From assembly GCA_018819065.1 (NCBI GenBank), contig JAHJQL010000009.1:1-54631 (forward strand): a stretch of 54,631 nucleotides of DNA, read 5' to 3'. Position 1 is the first letter of the stretch, and every line of letters begins with the position of its first letter. This DNA is from Nanobdellota archaeon (GTDB lineage: Archaea; Nanobdellota; Nanobdellia; Woesearchaeales; GCA-2686295). A model generated the notes under the pieces. That model was not told the DNA's origin. It saw only the letters and a list, made by a program, of their open reading frames with translations, and made no database searches. A program made the translations under genes and the position numbers. Positions 34,305 to 42,354 of the stretch are shown in pieces.

Positions 34305-34791
34305 GCATAAAGAACAAAGAGTAGCATTATTTGTAGATGTTCAGAACATGTATTACTCAGCTATGAACCTTTACAAGGCAAAAGTAAACTTTACAAACAT
34401 ACTAAAAACAGCTGTTTCTGAAAGAAAACTTATAAGAGCATTTGCATACGTCATAGAAGCAGACATGAAAGGGGAAGATAAGTTTCATGAGCGACTCGAA
34501 TTAATCGGCTTTGAAGTGAAGAGCAAGGAGCTGCAGACGTTTGTAGGAGGAGCAAAGAAAGGAGATTGGGATGTGGGAATTGCAATGGATGTCTTAAGGA
34601 TGGCTCCAAAAGTAGACACTATAATCTTAGTCTCAGGAGATGGAGACTTTGCAGACCTGCTAAAATATGTGAAATCACTTGGATGCAGGGCAGAGGTTAT
34701 ATCATTTAAAAAGACAACTTCCTCAAAACTACTCGCAGAAACAGACGACTTTATAGATATGAGTTTGGATAAAAAGAAGTTTCTGATATGA
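34294..34791 (+). CDS. NYN-domain (LabA/DUF88-like) ribonuclease
   Basis: A compact PIN-like NYN nuclease of 165 residues. Conserved acidic residues appear in ALFVDVQNMYYS, KGDWDVGIAMDV and LVSGDGDFADLL, forming the metal-binding catalytic site. The C-terminal strand includes CRAEVISF and a Thr-Ser-Ser-Lys-Leu motif. Members of this family cut structured RNA. The gene overlaps the Zn-ribbon gene and is followed within 4 nt by a small membrane protein gene. The three plus thioredoxin may form one operon. Confidence 0.9.
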   Translation: MGTKHKEQRVALFVDVQNMYYSAMNLYKAKVNFTNILKTAVSERKLIRAFAYVIEADMKGEDKFHERLELIGFEVKSKELQTFVGGAKKGDWDVGIAMDVLRMAPKVDTIILVSGDGDFADLLKYVKSLGCRAEVISFKKTTSSKLLAETDDFIDMSLDKKKFLI

Positions 34792-34795
34792 AAAC

Positions 34796-35011
34796 ATGAT
34801 TAAAAGAACGATATTCCTAATAATTGGAGTTATATTAGTACTTATAGGAATTGTGGGGCTGTTCTTGCCTTTAATCCAAGGAATACTGTTAATAATTGCA
34901 GGCCTCGTGTTTATAGGAAAATTTGAAAAAATAAAATTTATTGATGACTTGTTGGATTACTTAAAAAAACTTTTTAACAAAGTAAAAACTTATTTTCAAA
35001 AAAATTTATAA
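34796..35011 (+). CDS. Small membrane protein, 71 aa (PGPGW-like)
   Basis: Two hydrophobic segments (TIFLIIGVILVLIGIVGLFL and GILLIIAGLVFIG) joined by PLIQ form a tight hairpin, followed by an amphipathic, Lys-rich tail. The layout resembles small PGPGW-type putative transmembrane proteins, but the motif itself is only partly conserved. It starts 4 nt after the NYN gene stop and probably belongs to the same operon. Function is unknown. Confidence 0.75.
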   Translation: MIKRTIFLIIGVILVLIGIVGLFLPLIQGILLIIAGLVFIGKFEKIKFIDDLLDYLKKLFNKVKTYFQKNL

Positions 35012-35047
35012 AAAGATGACTTTTAAACCTTTTAAGATGGTGATAAA

Positions 35048-35356
35048 ATGTTGCATTTAACACAAGAAAATTTTGAAAAAGAGACGAAAAAAGGAAAAGT
35101 AGTTGTTGACTTCTGGGCAGAGTGGTGCGGACCCTGCAAGATGCTGGGACCTATATTTGAATCACTAAGTGCAGAGATGAAAGGAGTGAAGTTTGCCAAG
35201 GTCAACGTTGATGAAAACGAAGAACTATCAACAAAGTATGGTATTAGAGGAATTCCAACAATGATTCTGTTCAAAGACGGAAAAGAAGTTAGCAAACTAG
35301 TTGGAGCGCTGCCAAAAGAGAGTTTGAAGAAAAAAATAGAAGAATTGTTTAAGTAA
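35048..35356 (+). CDS. trxA: Thioredoxin
   Basis: A 102-residue single-domain thioredoxin that reduces protein disulfides in the cytosol. The active site WCGPCK (Cys27 and Cys30), the buried Asp20 region VVDFWAEW, the cis-proline motif GIPTMILF and the C-terminal VGALPKESL are all present. It starts with ATG 35048 behind GGTGATAA. An AT-rich hairpin (35367-35386, AAAAATAA/TTATTTTT) follows the stop and may terminate both this gene and the convergent one. Confidence 0.96.
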   Translation: MLHLTQENFEKETKKGKVVVDFWAEWCGPCKMLGPIFESLSAEMKGVKFAKVNVDENEELSTKYGIRGIPTMILFKDGKEVSKLVGALPKESLKKKIEELFK

Positions 35357-35396
35357 GATTCAAATCAAAAAATAAAAATTATTTTTCTTATTTTTC

Positions 35397-35918
35397 TTAT
35401 TCTCTTCTGTCAGATTCAAAAGAGTATTCTGGTCCAAAGCAACCATACGTGAATTTTGAATCGAGCTTTTTTCGTGCATCAAGTATGCTTTCTCTTGTCC
35501 ATTTTGGAAGACTGCCGTTAAACTGCATTGGTCCAAGATAAGCTCTGTTCTCCCAGCCACGATTGCTTAAGAACTCATTTCCATCACTATATTCTTGATC
35601 TGAAAGTCCGATTGTTTTTAATACTGTGTTGTGTATTTCTTTTTCTTTTTCTTCAGTCCAACCAGAACCTGCTGTTCCTATCAGGATGTATCCTTTGTTA
35701 TCAAAGTAGTTAATAAACTCAACTTTAACACGTGTTTCTTCTATTCCTGTAACATCTGAAACATATGCTTCGAGAGATGCATAGTCAAGGTTTTTGTCTA
35801 TTGTTCGTTCAAAGACTTCTTTTGCAGTGTTTTTTGGTATTTTGTTTATGTTGAATGTCATGTACGCTGTCTGCGCAAGTATGAGTCCTGCAAGTCCTAA
35901 TGTTTGCCAATTTTTCAT
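35397..35918 (-). CDS. Hypothetical membrane-anchored outer protein, 173 aa
   Basis: The N-terminus (LGLAGLILAQTAYMTFNI) is a signal anchor. The rest is hydrophilic and would lie outside the cell. No family was recognised. The ATG at 35918 follows a good AGGTG ribosome binding site. The gene converges with thioredoxin. The mature part contains a region rich in aromatic and glycine residues (IGTAGSGWTEEKEKEIH, AYLGPMQFNG), perhaps a small alpha-beta fold. Confidence 0.7.
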   Translation of the reverse strand: MKNWQTLGLAGLILAQTAYMTFNINKIPKNTAKEVFERTIDKNLDYASLEAYVSDVTGIEETRVKVEFINYFDNKGYILIGTAGSGWTEEKEKEIHNTVLKTIGLSDQEYSDGNEFLSNRGWENRAYLGPMQFNGSLPKWTRESILDARKKLDSKFTYGCFGPEYSFESDRRE

Positions 35919-36036
35919 TTTTTCACCTTTTTATTACTTTTTAGTGGTTATCATTGAAACTTGTTTATTAACTTTTCTATGTTATTTTTAATAAAAATAA
36001 GAAAATTTATAAGTATATTGTTATAATTGTTAAAAA

Positions 36037-36999
36037 ATGGTCGAGATTGATAATATTGATAAAAAAATACTCTTTGAAATAGACAAGAATTCTCGAAGAA
36101 GCATAAAAGAGATAGCCAAAAAACTTGGCTTGAAGAGAGATACTGCAGCATATAGATTAAAGCAACTGGAAAAAAATAATGTTATAACAGGATACTACAC
36201 AATAATAGACTACTCAAAATTAGGATATATGCTTGTAAGATTATACTTAAAATTTCAAAATACAACACCATCTCTTGAAGAAGAAATAATACAACATCTC
36301 ATAGCAGAAAAATCATGTCTGACAATGTTTAAAGCAGAAGGAACATGGGATTTAGCGTCTGGATTTTTAGTAACTTCATTTTTAGAATTTAAAGATATAC
36401 AAAAAAGATTACACAAAAAATATAGAAAAAACATAAATATCTACGAAGTGTCAATATTCTACGAATTTATACATTACCTAAAAAATTATCTTGTAGAAGA
36501 AAAACTTCGTGATTACAAAAAATTCTCAACAGGAAAATCAACTGGTGTGAAGTTTGACCAAACAGATATAAAACTTCTGCGAATGATTGCTCATAACTCC
36601 AGAATATCACTTCTTGAACTTGCATCAGGACTAAAACTAAGTTCAATGGCTGCAAGATATAGACTAAAACAACTTGAAAAAGAAAGCGTAATACTTGGAT
36701 ATCGTGCACTGATAAATCTCTCTACAATAAGATATGAATATTATAAAGTTGATATTGAACTTGAAGATATTAGCTGTTTAAAAGAACTTGAAGAATACGC
36801 AAAACAACATCCACATATAACATATGAAGACAAAACAATAGGTGGATTAGACTTTGAGTTTGACGTTGAGATTAAAAATGATGATGAATTCTACAAGCTA
36901 ATAGCAACACTAAAAGAACGATTCTCTGGAATGATAAGAACATATAGATACTATAAAGCCAAAAAAATATACAAATATATTTATCTACCTGATGAGTAA
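36037..36999 (+). CDS. Double Lrp/AsnC-type transcriptional regulator
   Basis: Two Lrp-like units are joined in one 320-residue chain. The first helix-turn-helix begins IDKKILFEIDKNSRRSIKEI and has RDTAAYRLKQLEKNNVITGY. The second begins QTDIKLLRMIAHNSRISLLE and has SMAARYRLKQLEKESVILGY. The two recognition helices are strikingly alike (AxYRLKQLEK). Each is followed by a ligand-sensing-like half. The protein could bind DNA as a pseudo-dimer. A TATA-like TTTATAAGTATATTG ends about 15 nt before ATG 36037, so the transcript is probably leaderless. Targets are unknown. Confidence 0.88.
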   Translation: MVEIDNIDKKILFEIDKNSRRSIKEIAKKLGLKRDTAAYRLKQLEKNNVITGYYTIIDYSKLGYMLVRLYLKFQNTTPSLEEEIIQHLIAEKSCLTMFKAEGTWDLASGFLVTSFLEFKDIQKRLHKKYRKNINIYEVSIFYEFIHYLKNYLVEEKLRDYKKFSTGKSTGVKFDQTDIKLLRMIAHNSRISLLELASGLKLSSMAARYRLKQLEKESVILGYRALINLSTIRYEYYKVDIELEDISCLKELEEYAKQHPHITYEDKTIGGLDFEFDVEIKNDDEFYKLIATLKERFSGMIRTYRYYKAKKIYKYIYLPDE

Positions 37000-37038
37000 A
37001 ACAACAACTTTTTAAATCTGTCATCAAGACTAGTTATA

Positions 37039-37803
37039 ATGTTCATCCACAACATAAACCCTGTTCTTGTAAAACTAGGATTTTTAGAGATAAGATACTA
37101 CAGTTTAGTCTACATAATAGGATTTCTAGTCACATACTATATATTATTGAAACTAGCGAAAAAAAAGAAGATAAAAAACCTAACAAAAGAAGGAGTTGAG
37201 GACTTCATGATATATTTTATACTCGGATCAATAATTGGTGGTCGAGTACTGGATTTCTTGTTTTACAACCCTTCAGTTTTTTGGACTAATCCTTTGGAGA
37301 TACTTTACATCTGGCATGGAGGAATGTCATTTCACGGAGGGCTAATCGGAGCAATAACTGGTGCATTCTTATTCATAAAAAAGCATAAAGTAGAGTTTTA
37401 CGACTTAGCAGACATCATAGTGCTGCCATTATCATTCTTCTTATTCTTAGGTCGGATTGCAAACTTTATCAATGGAGAACTATGGGGCACAGTCACAAAC
37501 GTCTCATGGTGCGTCAAATTCCAAGGAGTAGAAGACTGCAGGCACCCATCACAGCTATACGAAGCAGCAAAGAACCTCGCAATATTTGGATTCTTAATGT
37601 TTTTTAAGAAGAGAAAACTAAAGAAAGGAGTAATCTTCTGGAATTTTGTACTATTATATGGAGCACTTCGTTTTATAACTAATATTTGGAGAGAAGACTC
37701 ACGATTCCTAGGGCTAAGTATGGGACAATATCTAAGCCTTGCAATGGTTATACTAGCAGGGATATACCTTTACAGGATAAACTCTGCTAAAACCAAAAAA
37801 TAG
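37039..37803 (+). CDS. lgt: Prolipoprotein diacylglyceryl transferase (Lgt-type)
   Basis: A 254-residue polytopic enzyme matching bacterial Lgt, which attaches diacylglycerol from phosphatidylglycerol to the lipobox cysteine of secreted proteins. Diagnostic blocks are intact: RYYSLVYIIGF near residue 19, HGGMSFHGGLIG at 93-104, GRIANFINGELWG with R139 and N142, and HPSQLYEA. About seven membrane segments are visible. Lgt is a bacterial hallmark, and archaeal membranes use ether lipids, so both origin and substrate are unusual. It follows the double Lrp gene by 39 nt. No signal peptidase II gene is in the window. Confidence 0.93.
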   Translation: MFIHNINPVLVKLGFLEIRYYSLVYIIGFLVTYYILLKLAKKKKIKNLTKEGVEDFMIYFILGSIIGGRVLDFLFYNPSVFWTNPLEILYIWHGGMSFHGGLIGAITGAFLFIKKHKVEFYDLADIIVLPLSFFLFLGRIANFINGELWGTVTNVSWCVKFQGVEDCRHPSQLYEAAKNLAIFGFLMFFKKRKLKKGVIFWNFVLLYGALRFITNIWREDSRFLGLSMGQYLSLAMVILAGIYLYRINSAKTKK

Positions 37804-37849
37804 ATAAAGAAGTAAGTCATAGTAATGTTTATACTGGGGGGATTAACCT

Positions 37850-38167
37850 ATGGAAGAGTTAAAATGCCGAGTGCATGGTCTTTCTTTTGCATCTACATGT
37901 AGTTGGTGCAGCGACCCTATATGCGAACAATGCCTTTTAGCCAACAATGGCAGGAAATACTGCGTTAGATGCTATATGAGGCTGACAAAGAACAGCGTAG
38001 CAGACTTCTTAGACAAAAAAAAGGAGCGATATGGCGAAAAGCCAACTGAGAAGATATTAAATATCGATCCATCACTTGACGAAGAAGAAGTTAAGAAAAG
38101 GCGAAAAATGCTAGACATAAGAGAAAAAGCGAAGTCAGTGCTGGGCAGAATCGAAAAACACCAATGA
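37850..38167 (+). CDS. B-box-type zinc-finger protein, 105 aa
   Basis: The first 45 residues hold a dense cysteine-histidine cluster: CRVHGLSFASTCSWC, ICEQC and YCVRC, like the B-box zinc finger of many small archaeal proteins. The C-terminal 55 residues are charged and helical. The ATG at 37850 has a strong GGGGGG-type ribosome binding site with spacing of about 7. It is followed by tpiA after about 20 nt. A nucleic-acid or protein-binding role is likely. The partner is unknown. Confidence 0.8.
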   Translation: MEELKCRVHGLSFASTCSWCSDPICEQCLLANNGRKYCVRCYMRLTKNSVADFLDKKKERYGEKPTEKILNIDPSLDEEEVKKRRKMLDIREKAKSVLGRIEKHQ

Positions 38168-38188
38168 CTTTAAAAGAGTGATAAAGTG

Positions 38189-38854
38189 ATGAAGACACCA
38201 ATAATAATAGTGAATTTCAAAGCCTACAAAGAAGGAACGGGCAGAAATGCTGTAAAGCTTGCAAAGATATGCGAAAAAGTCGCTAAAAAGACTAAGAAAA
38301 ACATTGCAATCGCAGTCGAGGAAGTGGATATTCGCAATATAAGCTCTAAAGTTAAGATACCAGTTCTAAGCGAACACCTAGACTCAATAAGAGAAGGTGC
38401 TCACACAGGCAACAACTTAGCAGAAGCAATCAAGGAGAACGGGGCGTGGGGAACATTGCTAAACCACTCAGAAAACCGCTTAAGAATAGACCAACTGGAA
38501 GAAAGCATCAAACGAGCAAGAGAAGTAGGCTTAAAAACCGTTGTCTGCGCGAATAACTCTGAAATCGCAGAAGCAGTAGCCGCGTTTGAACCAGACATGA
38601 TAGCAATTGAGCCACCAGAACTAATAGGTGGAGACATATCTGTAAGCACTGCAAAGCCACAAGTAATAACTGATACGATAAAAAAAGTCAAGAGAATAGC
38701 AAACATACCAGTGCTGTGCGGTGCAGGGATAAAAAGTGGTGCAGACGTAAAAAAAGCTATTAAACTAGGAGCAAAAGGAATACTCGTAGCCTCAGGCATA
38801 GTCAAAGCCAAAGACCCAGAAAAAGCATTAACAGAACTAGCAGACGCACTCTAG
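38189..38854 (+). CDS. tpiA: Triosephosphate isomerase, archaeal type
   Basis: Interconverts dihydroxyacetone phosphate and glyceraldehyde 3-phosphate. The catalytic residues appear in VNFKAYKEG (Lys), LLNHSENR (His) and IAIEPPELIGG (Glu), and the phosphate-binding loop is CGAGIKSGAD. The compact length of 221-222 residues is typical of the archaeal subfamily, which lacks several helices found in bacterial enzymes. ATG 38189 is preferred. A GTG lies one codon upstream. The gene ends 4 nt into the convergent pilin-like gene. Confidence 0.96.
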   Translation: MKTPIIIVNFKAYKEGTGRNAVKLAKICEKVAKKTKKNIAIAVEEVDIRNISSKVKIPVLSEHLDSIREGAHTGNNLAEAIKENGAWGTLLNHSENRLRIDQLEESIKRAREVGLKTVVCANNSEIAEAVAAFEPDMIAIEPPELIGGDISVSTAKPQVITDTIKKVKRIANIPVLCGAGIKSGADVKKAIKLGAKGILVASGIVKAKDPEKALTELADAL

Positions 38855-39345
38855 ACGACGAGGACGTAAACTCGCTGAATTGAGCCGTAAGTGTTACCAC
38901 CTTTCTTGATTTCTATGTCAAAAGCGTATTGTCCTTTAGAAGCAGTTTTTGGGACTTGTATTGATATAAGGCCGTGAACACGTTCGTTTACCTTGACAGC
39001 ATTGTAAGTTATTGGAGCTCCACTTATAACTGCACTTAATGCATTTTTATCAGTTACACTAACATCAAAAGTTGCAGCGACGTCTCCTTCGTTCCAAAAA
39101 CCGTAAGGGAACAATCCAGCTTTTTTCCTCTCAACGTTTAATCTGTTTCTTGGAACAACAACGAGGCTTCCATCATCCATGACTTGGTCAAGCTGCTCAA
39201 TTGTGCGTTCATCAAGGTCGTTTTTAAAATCATAGCTAGTCTTAATAATCTTGGTGAATATATACATCCCAGCGCCAAACAAGACTAATGAAAGGATTAT
39301 GACGACTAAGAAACTTGCTGCTAATTCAAAACCCTTCTTGTTCAT
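38851..39345 (-). CDS. Pilin-like / FlaG-like secreted protein with class III signal
   Basis: From the internal ATG at 39345 the protein begins MNKKGFELAASFLVVIILSL, matching the class III signal (basic residues, KKG, then Phe-Glu and a hydrophobic helix) cut by archaeal prepilin peptidase. The mature domain is beta-rich (VVVPRNRLNVERK, FPYGFWNEGDVAATFDVSV), like FlaG or pilin-type immunoglobulin folds. A longer frame begins at 39408, but the class III signal fits 39345. It overlaps the end of tpiA by 4 nt and follows a small membrane gene. Confidence 0.8.
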   Translation of the reverse strand: MNKKGFELAASFLVVIILSLVLFGAGMYIFTKIIKTSYDFKNDLDERTIEQLDQVMDDGSLVVVPRNRLNVERKKAGLFPYGFWNEGDVAATFDVSVTDKNALSAVISGAPITYNAVKVNERVHGLISIQVPKTASKGQYAFDIEIKKGGNTYGSIQRVYVLVV

Positions 39346-39379
39346 CTTGAAAAATATGTTAAAAAAATTAATTGTTTTT

Positions 39380-39598
39380 TTACTCCATGTAATGGTACTC
39401 TTTGACAAGCAGCCATAAGAATAAGAACATCACAATAGCGCCTGCGATTATTATTGATATTCCATACCAGAAGTCTGTTGCAGTTGTTATCATCTTGTAA
39501 AAGCCGTAGCCCATAATGAATGTTCCAACCCATAAAAACTTGTCAAACACCAATTTCATAATTTCAAATTCCTGATCCTTAGACATGTGTTTCTTCAT
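39380..39598 (-). CDS. Small two-helix membrane protein, 72 aa
   Basis: The ATG at 39598 stands 5 nt behind GAGGTGG. The product has a charged start (MKKHMSKDQEFEIMKLVFDK) and two hydrophobic segments (WVGTFIMGYGFYKMI and GISIIIAGAIVMFLFLWLLV). It lies between pilin-like genes in the same direction. No family was recognised. It may be an accessory protein for the pilus or surface system. Confidence 0.65.
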   Translation of the reverse strand: MKKHMSKDQEFEIMKLVFDKFLWVGTFIMGYGFYKMITTATDFWYGISIIIAGAIVMFLFLWLLVKEYHYME

Positions 39599-39664
39599 AT
39601 AAACCACCTCATTTTTTGTTGTTTCATTTTCTTTTACCTCTTTAAATATTATAAATTATTATTC

Positions 39665-40261
39665 TTACGAAACTACCTCTACATAAAATTGTTTTGAATT
39701 AACCGAATTATTGTATTTATTTGTATCTGTTTTTCCTCTAAGTTCTACAGTGCAGAGATATTTTTCGCCAACAGGTACTGCTAAGTTCGGAATAAACTTC
39801 TTATCATCTTTTACAATTATTTGAAATCCTTGTGATTTCCCAATTCCAACTTCAAGATCAGTAGTTGTTAGATTAAAATATTTACCGCAGTCACTTGTAG
39901 CTGTAGCAAGTATAGCTCCACTAGCATCTATTTCTCCATATAGGAATGGTCGGAACAACAATTTATTAGTTACTGCTGATGTAACGGTGTTTTGAGTTTT
40001 CACATTGAAAAAACCCATTTTCATAATCCCTGTACCGCCACTTTTAACTTGTACTGTTTTATCTAATGTTATAGGGTTTCCAGCTGTCGCAGGGTTTTCT
40101 AGCTCTGCATTATCGATTGCTGTTGTGAATTGTCCTTGTCCTTTGGTTATTAGCCCTCTGATGAATCCAAGCCCCAGTCCTAGTACTGCCATTGCCATGA
40201 CTAGAATTACTATTGCTTCAATGCTTAAATTTAAGGAACCTTTCTTATTTCTTAACCTCAT
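39665..40261 (-). CDS. Pilin/archaellin-like protein, copy 1
   Basis: The protein begins MRLRNKKGSLNLSIEAIVIL, a class III signal (NKKG, then the hydrophobic assembly helix with Glu near position 15). The 140-residue outer domain has two cysteines and a beta-rich pattern. Its first 60 residues are almost identical to the next gene, and this identity holds at DNA level from 40083 to 40279, including the ribosome binding site AGAGGTG. The rest has diverged strongly. It is probably a structural subunit of a pilus-like filament. Confidence 0.85.
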   Translation of the reverse strand: MRLRNKKGSLNLSIEAIVILVMAMAVLGLGLGFIRGLITKGQGQFTTAIDNAELENPATAGNPITLDKTVQVKSGGTGIMKMGFFNVKTQNTVTSAVTNKLLFRPFLYGEIDASGAILATATSDCGKYFNLTTTDLEVGIGKSQGFQIIVKDDKKFIPNLAVPVGEKYLCTVELRGKTDTNKYNNSVNSKQFYVEVVS

Positions 40262-40284
40262 GATTAATACACCTCTTTATTGTT

Positions 40285-40794
40285 CTAGGAGACGATGTTG
40301 ACTTGGAATTGTCTGGATGCAAAGATATTACTACCATCATTGAATTTTAAAGTGCATATGGTTGTAGAACCAACACTAGATCCAGAAGCATTATCTTTAA
40401 CTAATACTTCCCAACCCTTACCTTCTCCAATTCCTATTTTTTGAGGACCACTTTGAAATGTTATTGAGTTTGTACCATCTGGTTTACATTCTCCTGACAA
40501 TATGGGTTGGGCATTAAGAAGTTCATTAGCTCCTCCGTTGTAGAACCCTATTTTCATCCTGCCAGTGCCTTTAGTCTTTACATTAACAGTCCTATCCACA
40601 GTCATTGGGTTATCGGCTGTCGCAGGGTTTTCTAGCTCTGCATTATCGATTGCTGTTGTGAATTGTCCTTGTCCTTTGGTTATGAGTCCTCTGATGAATC
40701 CAAGCCCTAGTCCCAGTATTGCCATTGCCATGACTAGAATTACTATTGCTTCAATGCTTAAATTTAAGGAACCTTTCTTATTTCTTAGTCTCAT
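40285..40794 (-). CDS. Pilin/archaellin-like protein, copy 2
   Basis: This is a paralogue of the preceding pilin-like gene. The N-terminal signal and assembly helix are the same except for single substitutions (MAVLGL versus MAILGL). The outer domain is shorter and quite different in sequence, with two cysteines. The duplicated DNA (40616-40812) includes the upstream ribosome binding site. The two genes lie head to tail with 23 nt between them. They would form filaments with different surfaces. Confidence 0.85.
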   Translation of the reverse strand: MRLRNKKGSLNLSIEAIVILVMAMAILGLGLGFIRGLITKGQGQFTTAIDNAELENPATADNPMTVDRTVNVKTKGTGRMKIGFYNGGANELLNAQPILSGECKPDGTNSITFQSGPQKIGIGEGKGWEVLVKDNASGSSVGSTTICTLKFNDGSNIFASRQFQVNIVS

Positions 40795-40843
40795 GATGAA
40801 TACACCTCTTTAAATAATCTTATATATTCTTAGTTGTTTATAT

Positions 40844-41425
40844 TTATTTATCATTTCGCTTTATATAATTTTCTATAATTTCAAGCTTTTTCAGGCTTAA
40901 AAACTCGCAAAGATAAAAATATAGTGGTCCCATCAACAGGTATGTTGCTTGCATCCACATGGGTGCGTGTATGCAGTCACAGAGCGGAAGACCTGGATAA
41001 CTGCTGGTTGCCAGGTTCCTAAATCCAAAAACGTGGTATGCAAGCGTTTCAAGGGTTATTAGCAGCGACCAGTAAGCTATTATGTAAACAATTATCTTTT
41101 TTTCAGAGTTTGATTTATAGAACAGGTTAAACAAGACTACAGATCCAAAAAGCCCAATAGTCCATGCAAATAGCGTGAATAAGTTTATGCCCATAACTGA
41201 CCAAAAACCAAGTTCGTAACTGTACTTGTTTGCAAATGACATGTAAATTATAATTATTAAGAATGCGAGAATAAGATTTTTGAATAGTTTTGCTCTTTTG
41301 GTAAAATATAAGTATGGAAATAATAGTATGAACAAAGCAAAAAGTATTATATCTGCGTGTGCTTTGAACGAGAATAGCAAGATAATTGTCAACAGTCCAA
41401 TGCTTAAATCAATCCATTTAGTCAA
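40844..41425 (-). CDS. Polytopic membrane protein, 193 aa
   Basis: About six hydrophobic segments are visible, and the last part has a conserved-looking stretch (YHVFGFRNLATSSYPGLPL, CDCIHAPMWM). The protein starts with TTG (41425). No better ATG start is visible and no strong ribosome binding site is present. No family could be assigned. It is divergent from the endonuclease IV gene and lies upstream of the pilin-like genes in the same direction. Confidence 0.65.
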   Translation of the reverse strand: MTKWIDLSIGLLTIILLFSFKAHADIILFALFILLFPYLYFTKRAKLFKNLILAFLIIIIYMSFANKYSYELGFWSVMGINLFTLFAWTIGLFGSVVLFNLFYKSNSEKKIIVYIIAYWSLLITLETLAYHVFGFRNLATSSYPGLPLCDCIHAPMWMQATYLLMGPLYFYLCEFLSLKKLEIIENYIKRNDK

Positions 41426-41483
41426 AGTAAAGCCTTATACAAATAGTTAACTTTAAAATGTTTTCTGTCTTTTAATAATATTC

Positions 41484-42311
41484 ATGGATAAACTATTATT
41501 TGGAACAGCTGGAATACCAATATCGACGCCTGACCACTCCACACTAAATGGTGTAAAGCACGTCAAGGCTTTAGGACTTGATGCTATGGAGCTGGAATTC
41601 GTCCACAGTATTAACATTTCAAGGGAAAAAGCGCCTGAGATAAGAGATGCTGCAAAAAAAGAAGGTGTTGTATTGACGTGTCATGCGCCTTACTTTATCA
41701 ACCTTAACTCCTTGGAAAAGCCTAAGATTCACGCAAGCATTAACCGTATCCTGGAATCAGCGAGGATTACTCATCTCTGTGGTGGTTACAGTGTTTGTTT
41801 TCACGCAGGCTTTTATCTAAACATGGAGTCTGAAAAAGTCTATGCTAATATTAGAGATAGAATAAAAGAGATGAGGAAAACTTTGGATGATGAAGGTGTT
41901 GACCTTTGGCTAAGACCGGAGACAACAGGAAAGCAGTCGCAGTTTGCAGGCTTAAAAGAACTATTAAAGATAAGCTCGGAGATTCAAGGAGTCATGCCTG
42001 TAGTTGACTTTGCACACCTTCACGCAAGGACTGGTGGCAAAGAAAACACGACTGAAGAATTCAGACAAACACTCTTATCAGTTGAAAAATTCCTTGGAAA
42101 AGAAGGCTTAAAGAATATGCACATACACCTCTCAGGGATAAACTACACTGAAAAAGGAGAGCGAAACCACTTGGTTTTAGAAGAAAGCGATATGAACTAT
42201 AAAGACCTCTTAAAAGTCTGGAAGGAATTTAAGATTGCAGGAGTTGTCATATGCGAGAGTCCAAATATAGAAGATGACGCGATGCTTCTAAAGAAAACTT
42301 TTTATCTTTGA
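41484..42311 (+). CDS. Endonuclease IV-like TIM-barrel protein
   Basis: The protein belongs to the AP endonuclease family 2 (Nfo) superfamily, which repairs abasic sites. Metal-binding positions are visible in HAPYFINL, CFHAGFY, LRPETTGK, VVDFAHLHAR, MHIHLSG and CESPN. At 275 residues it is a normal length. TATA-like sequence lies upstream and no ribosome binding site is evident, so it may be leaderless. A sugar isomerase-type TIM barrel is a less likely alternative. Confidence 0.87.
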   Translation: MDKLLFGTAGIPISTPDHSTLNGVKHVKALGLDAMELEFVHSINISREKAPEIRDAAKKEGVVLTCHAPYFINLNSLEKPKIHASINRILESARITHLCGGYSVCFHAGFYLNMESEKVYANIRDRIKEMRKTLDDEGVDLWLRPETTGKQSQFAGLKELLKISSEIQGVMPVVDFAHLHARTGGKENTTEEFRQTLLSVEKFLGKEGLKNMHIHLSGINYTEKGERNHLVLEESDMNYKDLLKVWKEFKIAGVVICESPNIEDDAMLLKKTFYL

Positions 42312-42354
42312 TTTTACTAATTATTATCTTACTTTTTCTTATAGAATTATATCT

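Noticed and set aside
38851-39408. Longer start (39408) for the FlaG-like gene
   Set aside because: It places 21 extra residues before a perfect class III signal beginning at ATG 39345.
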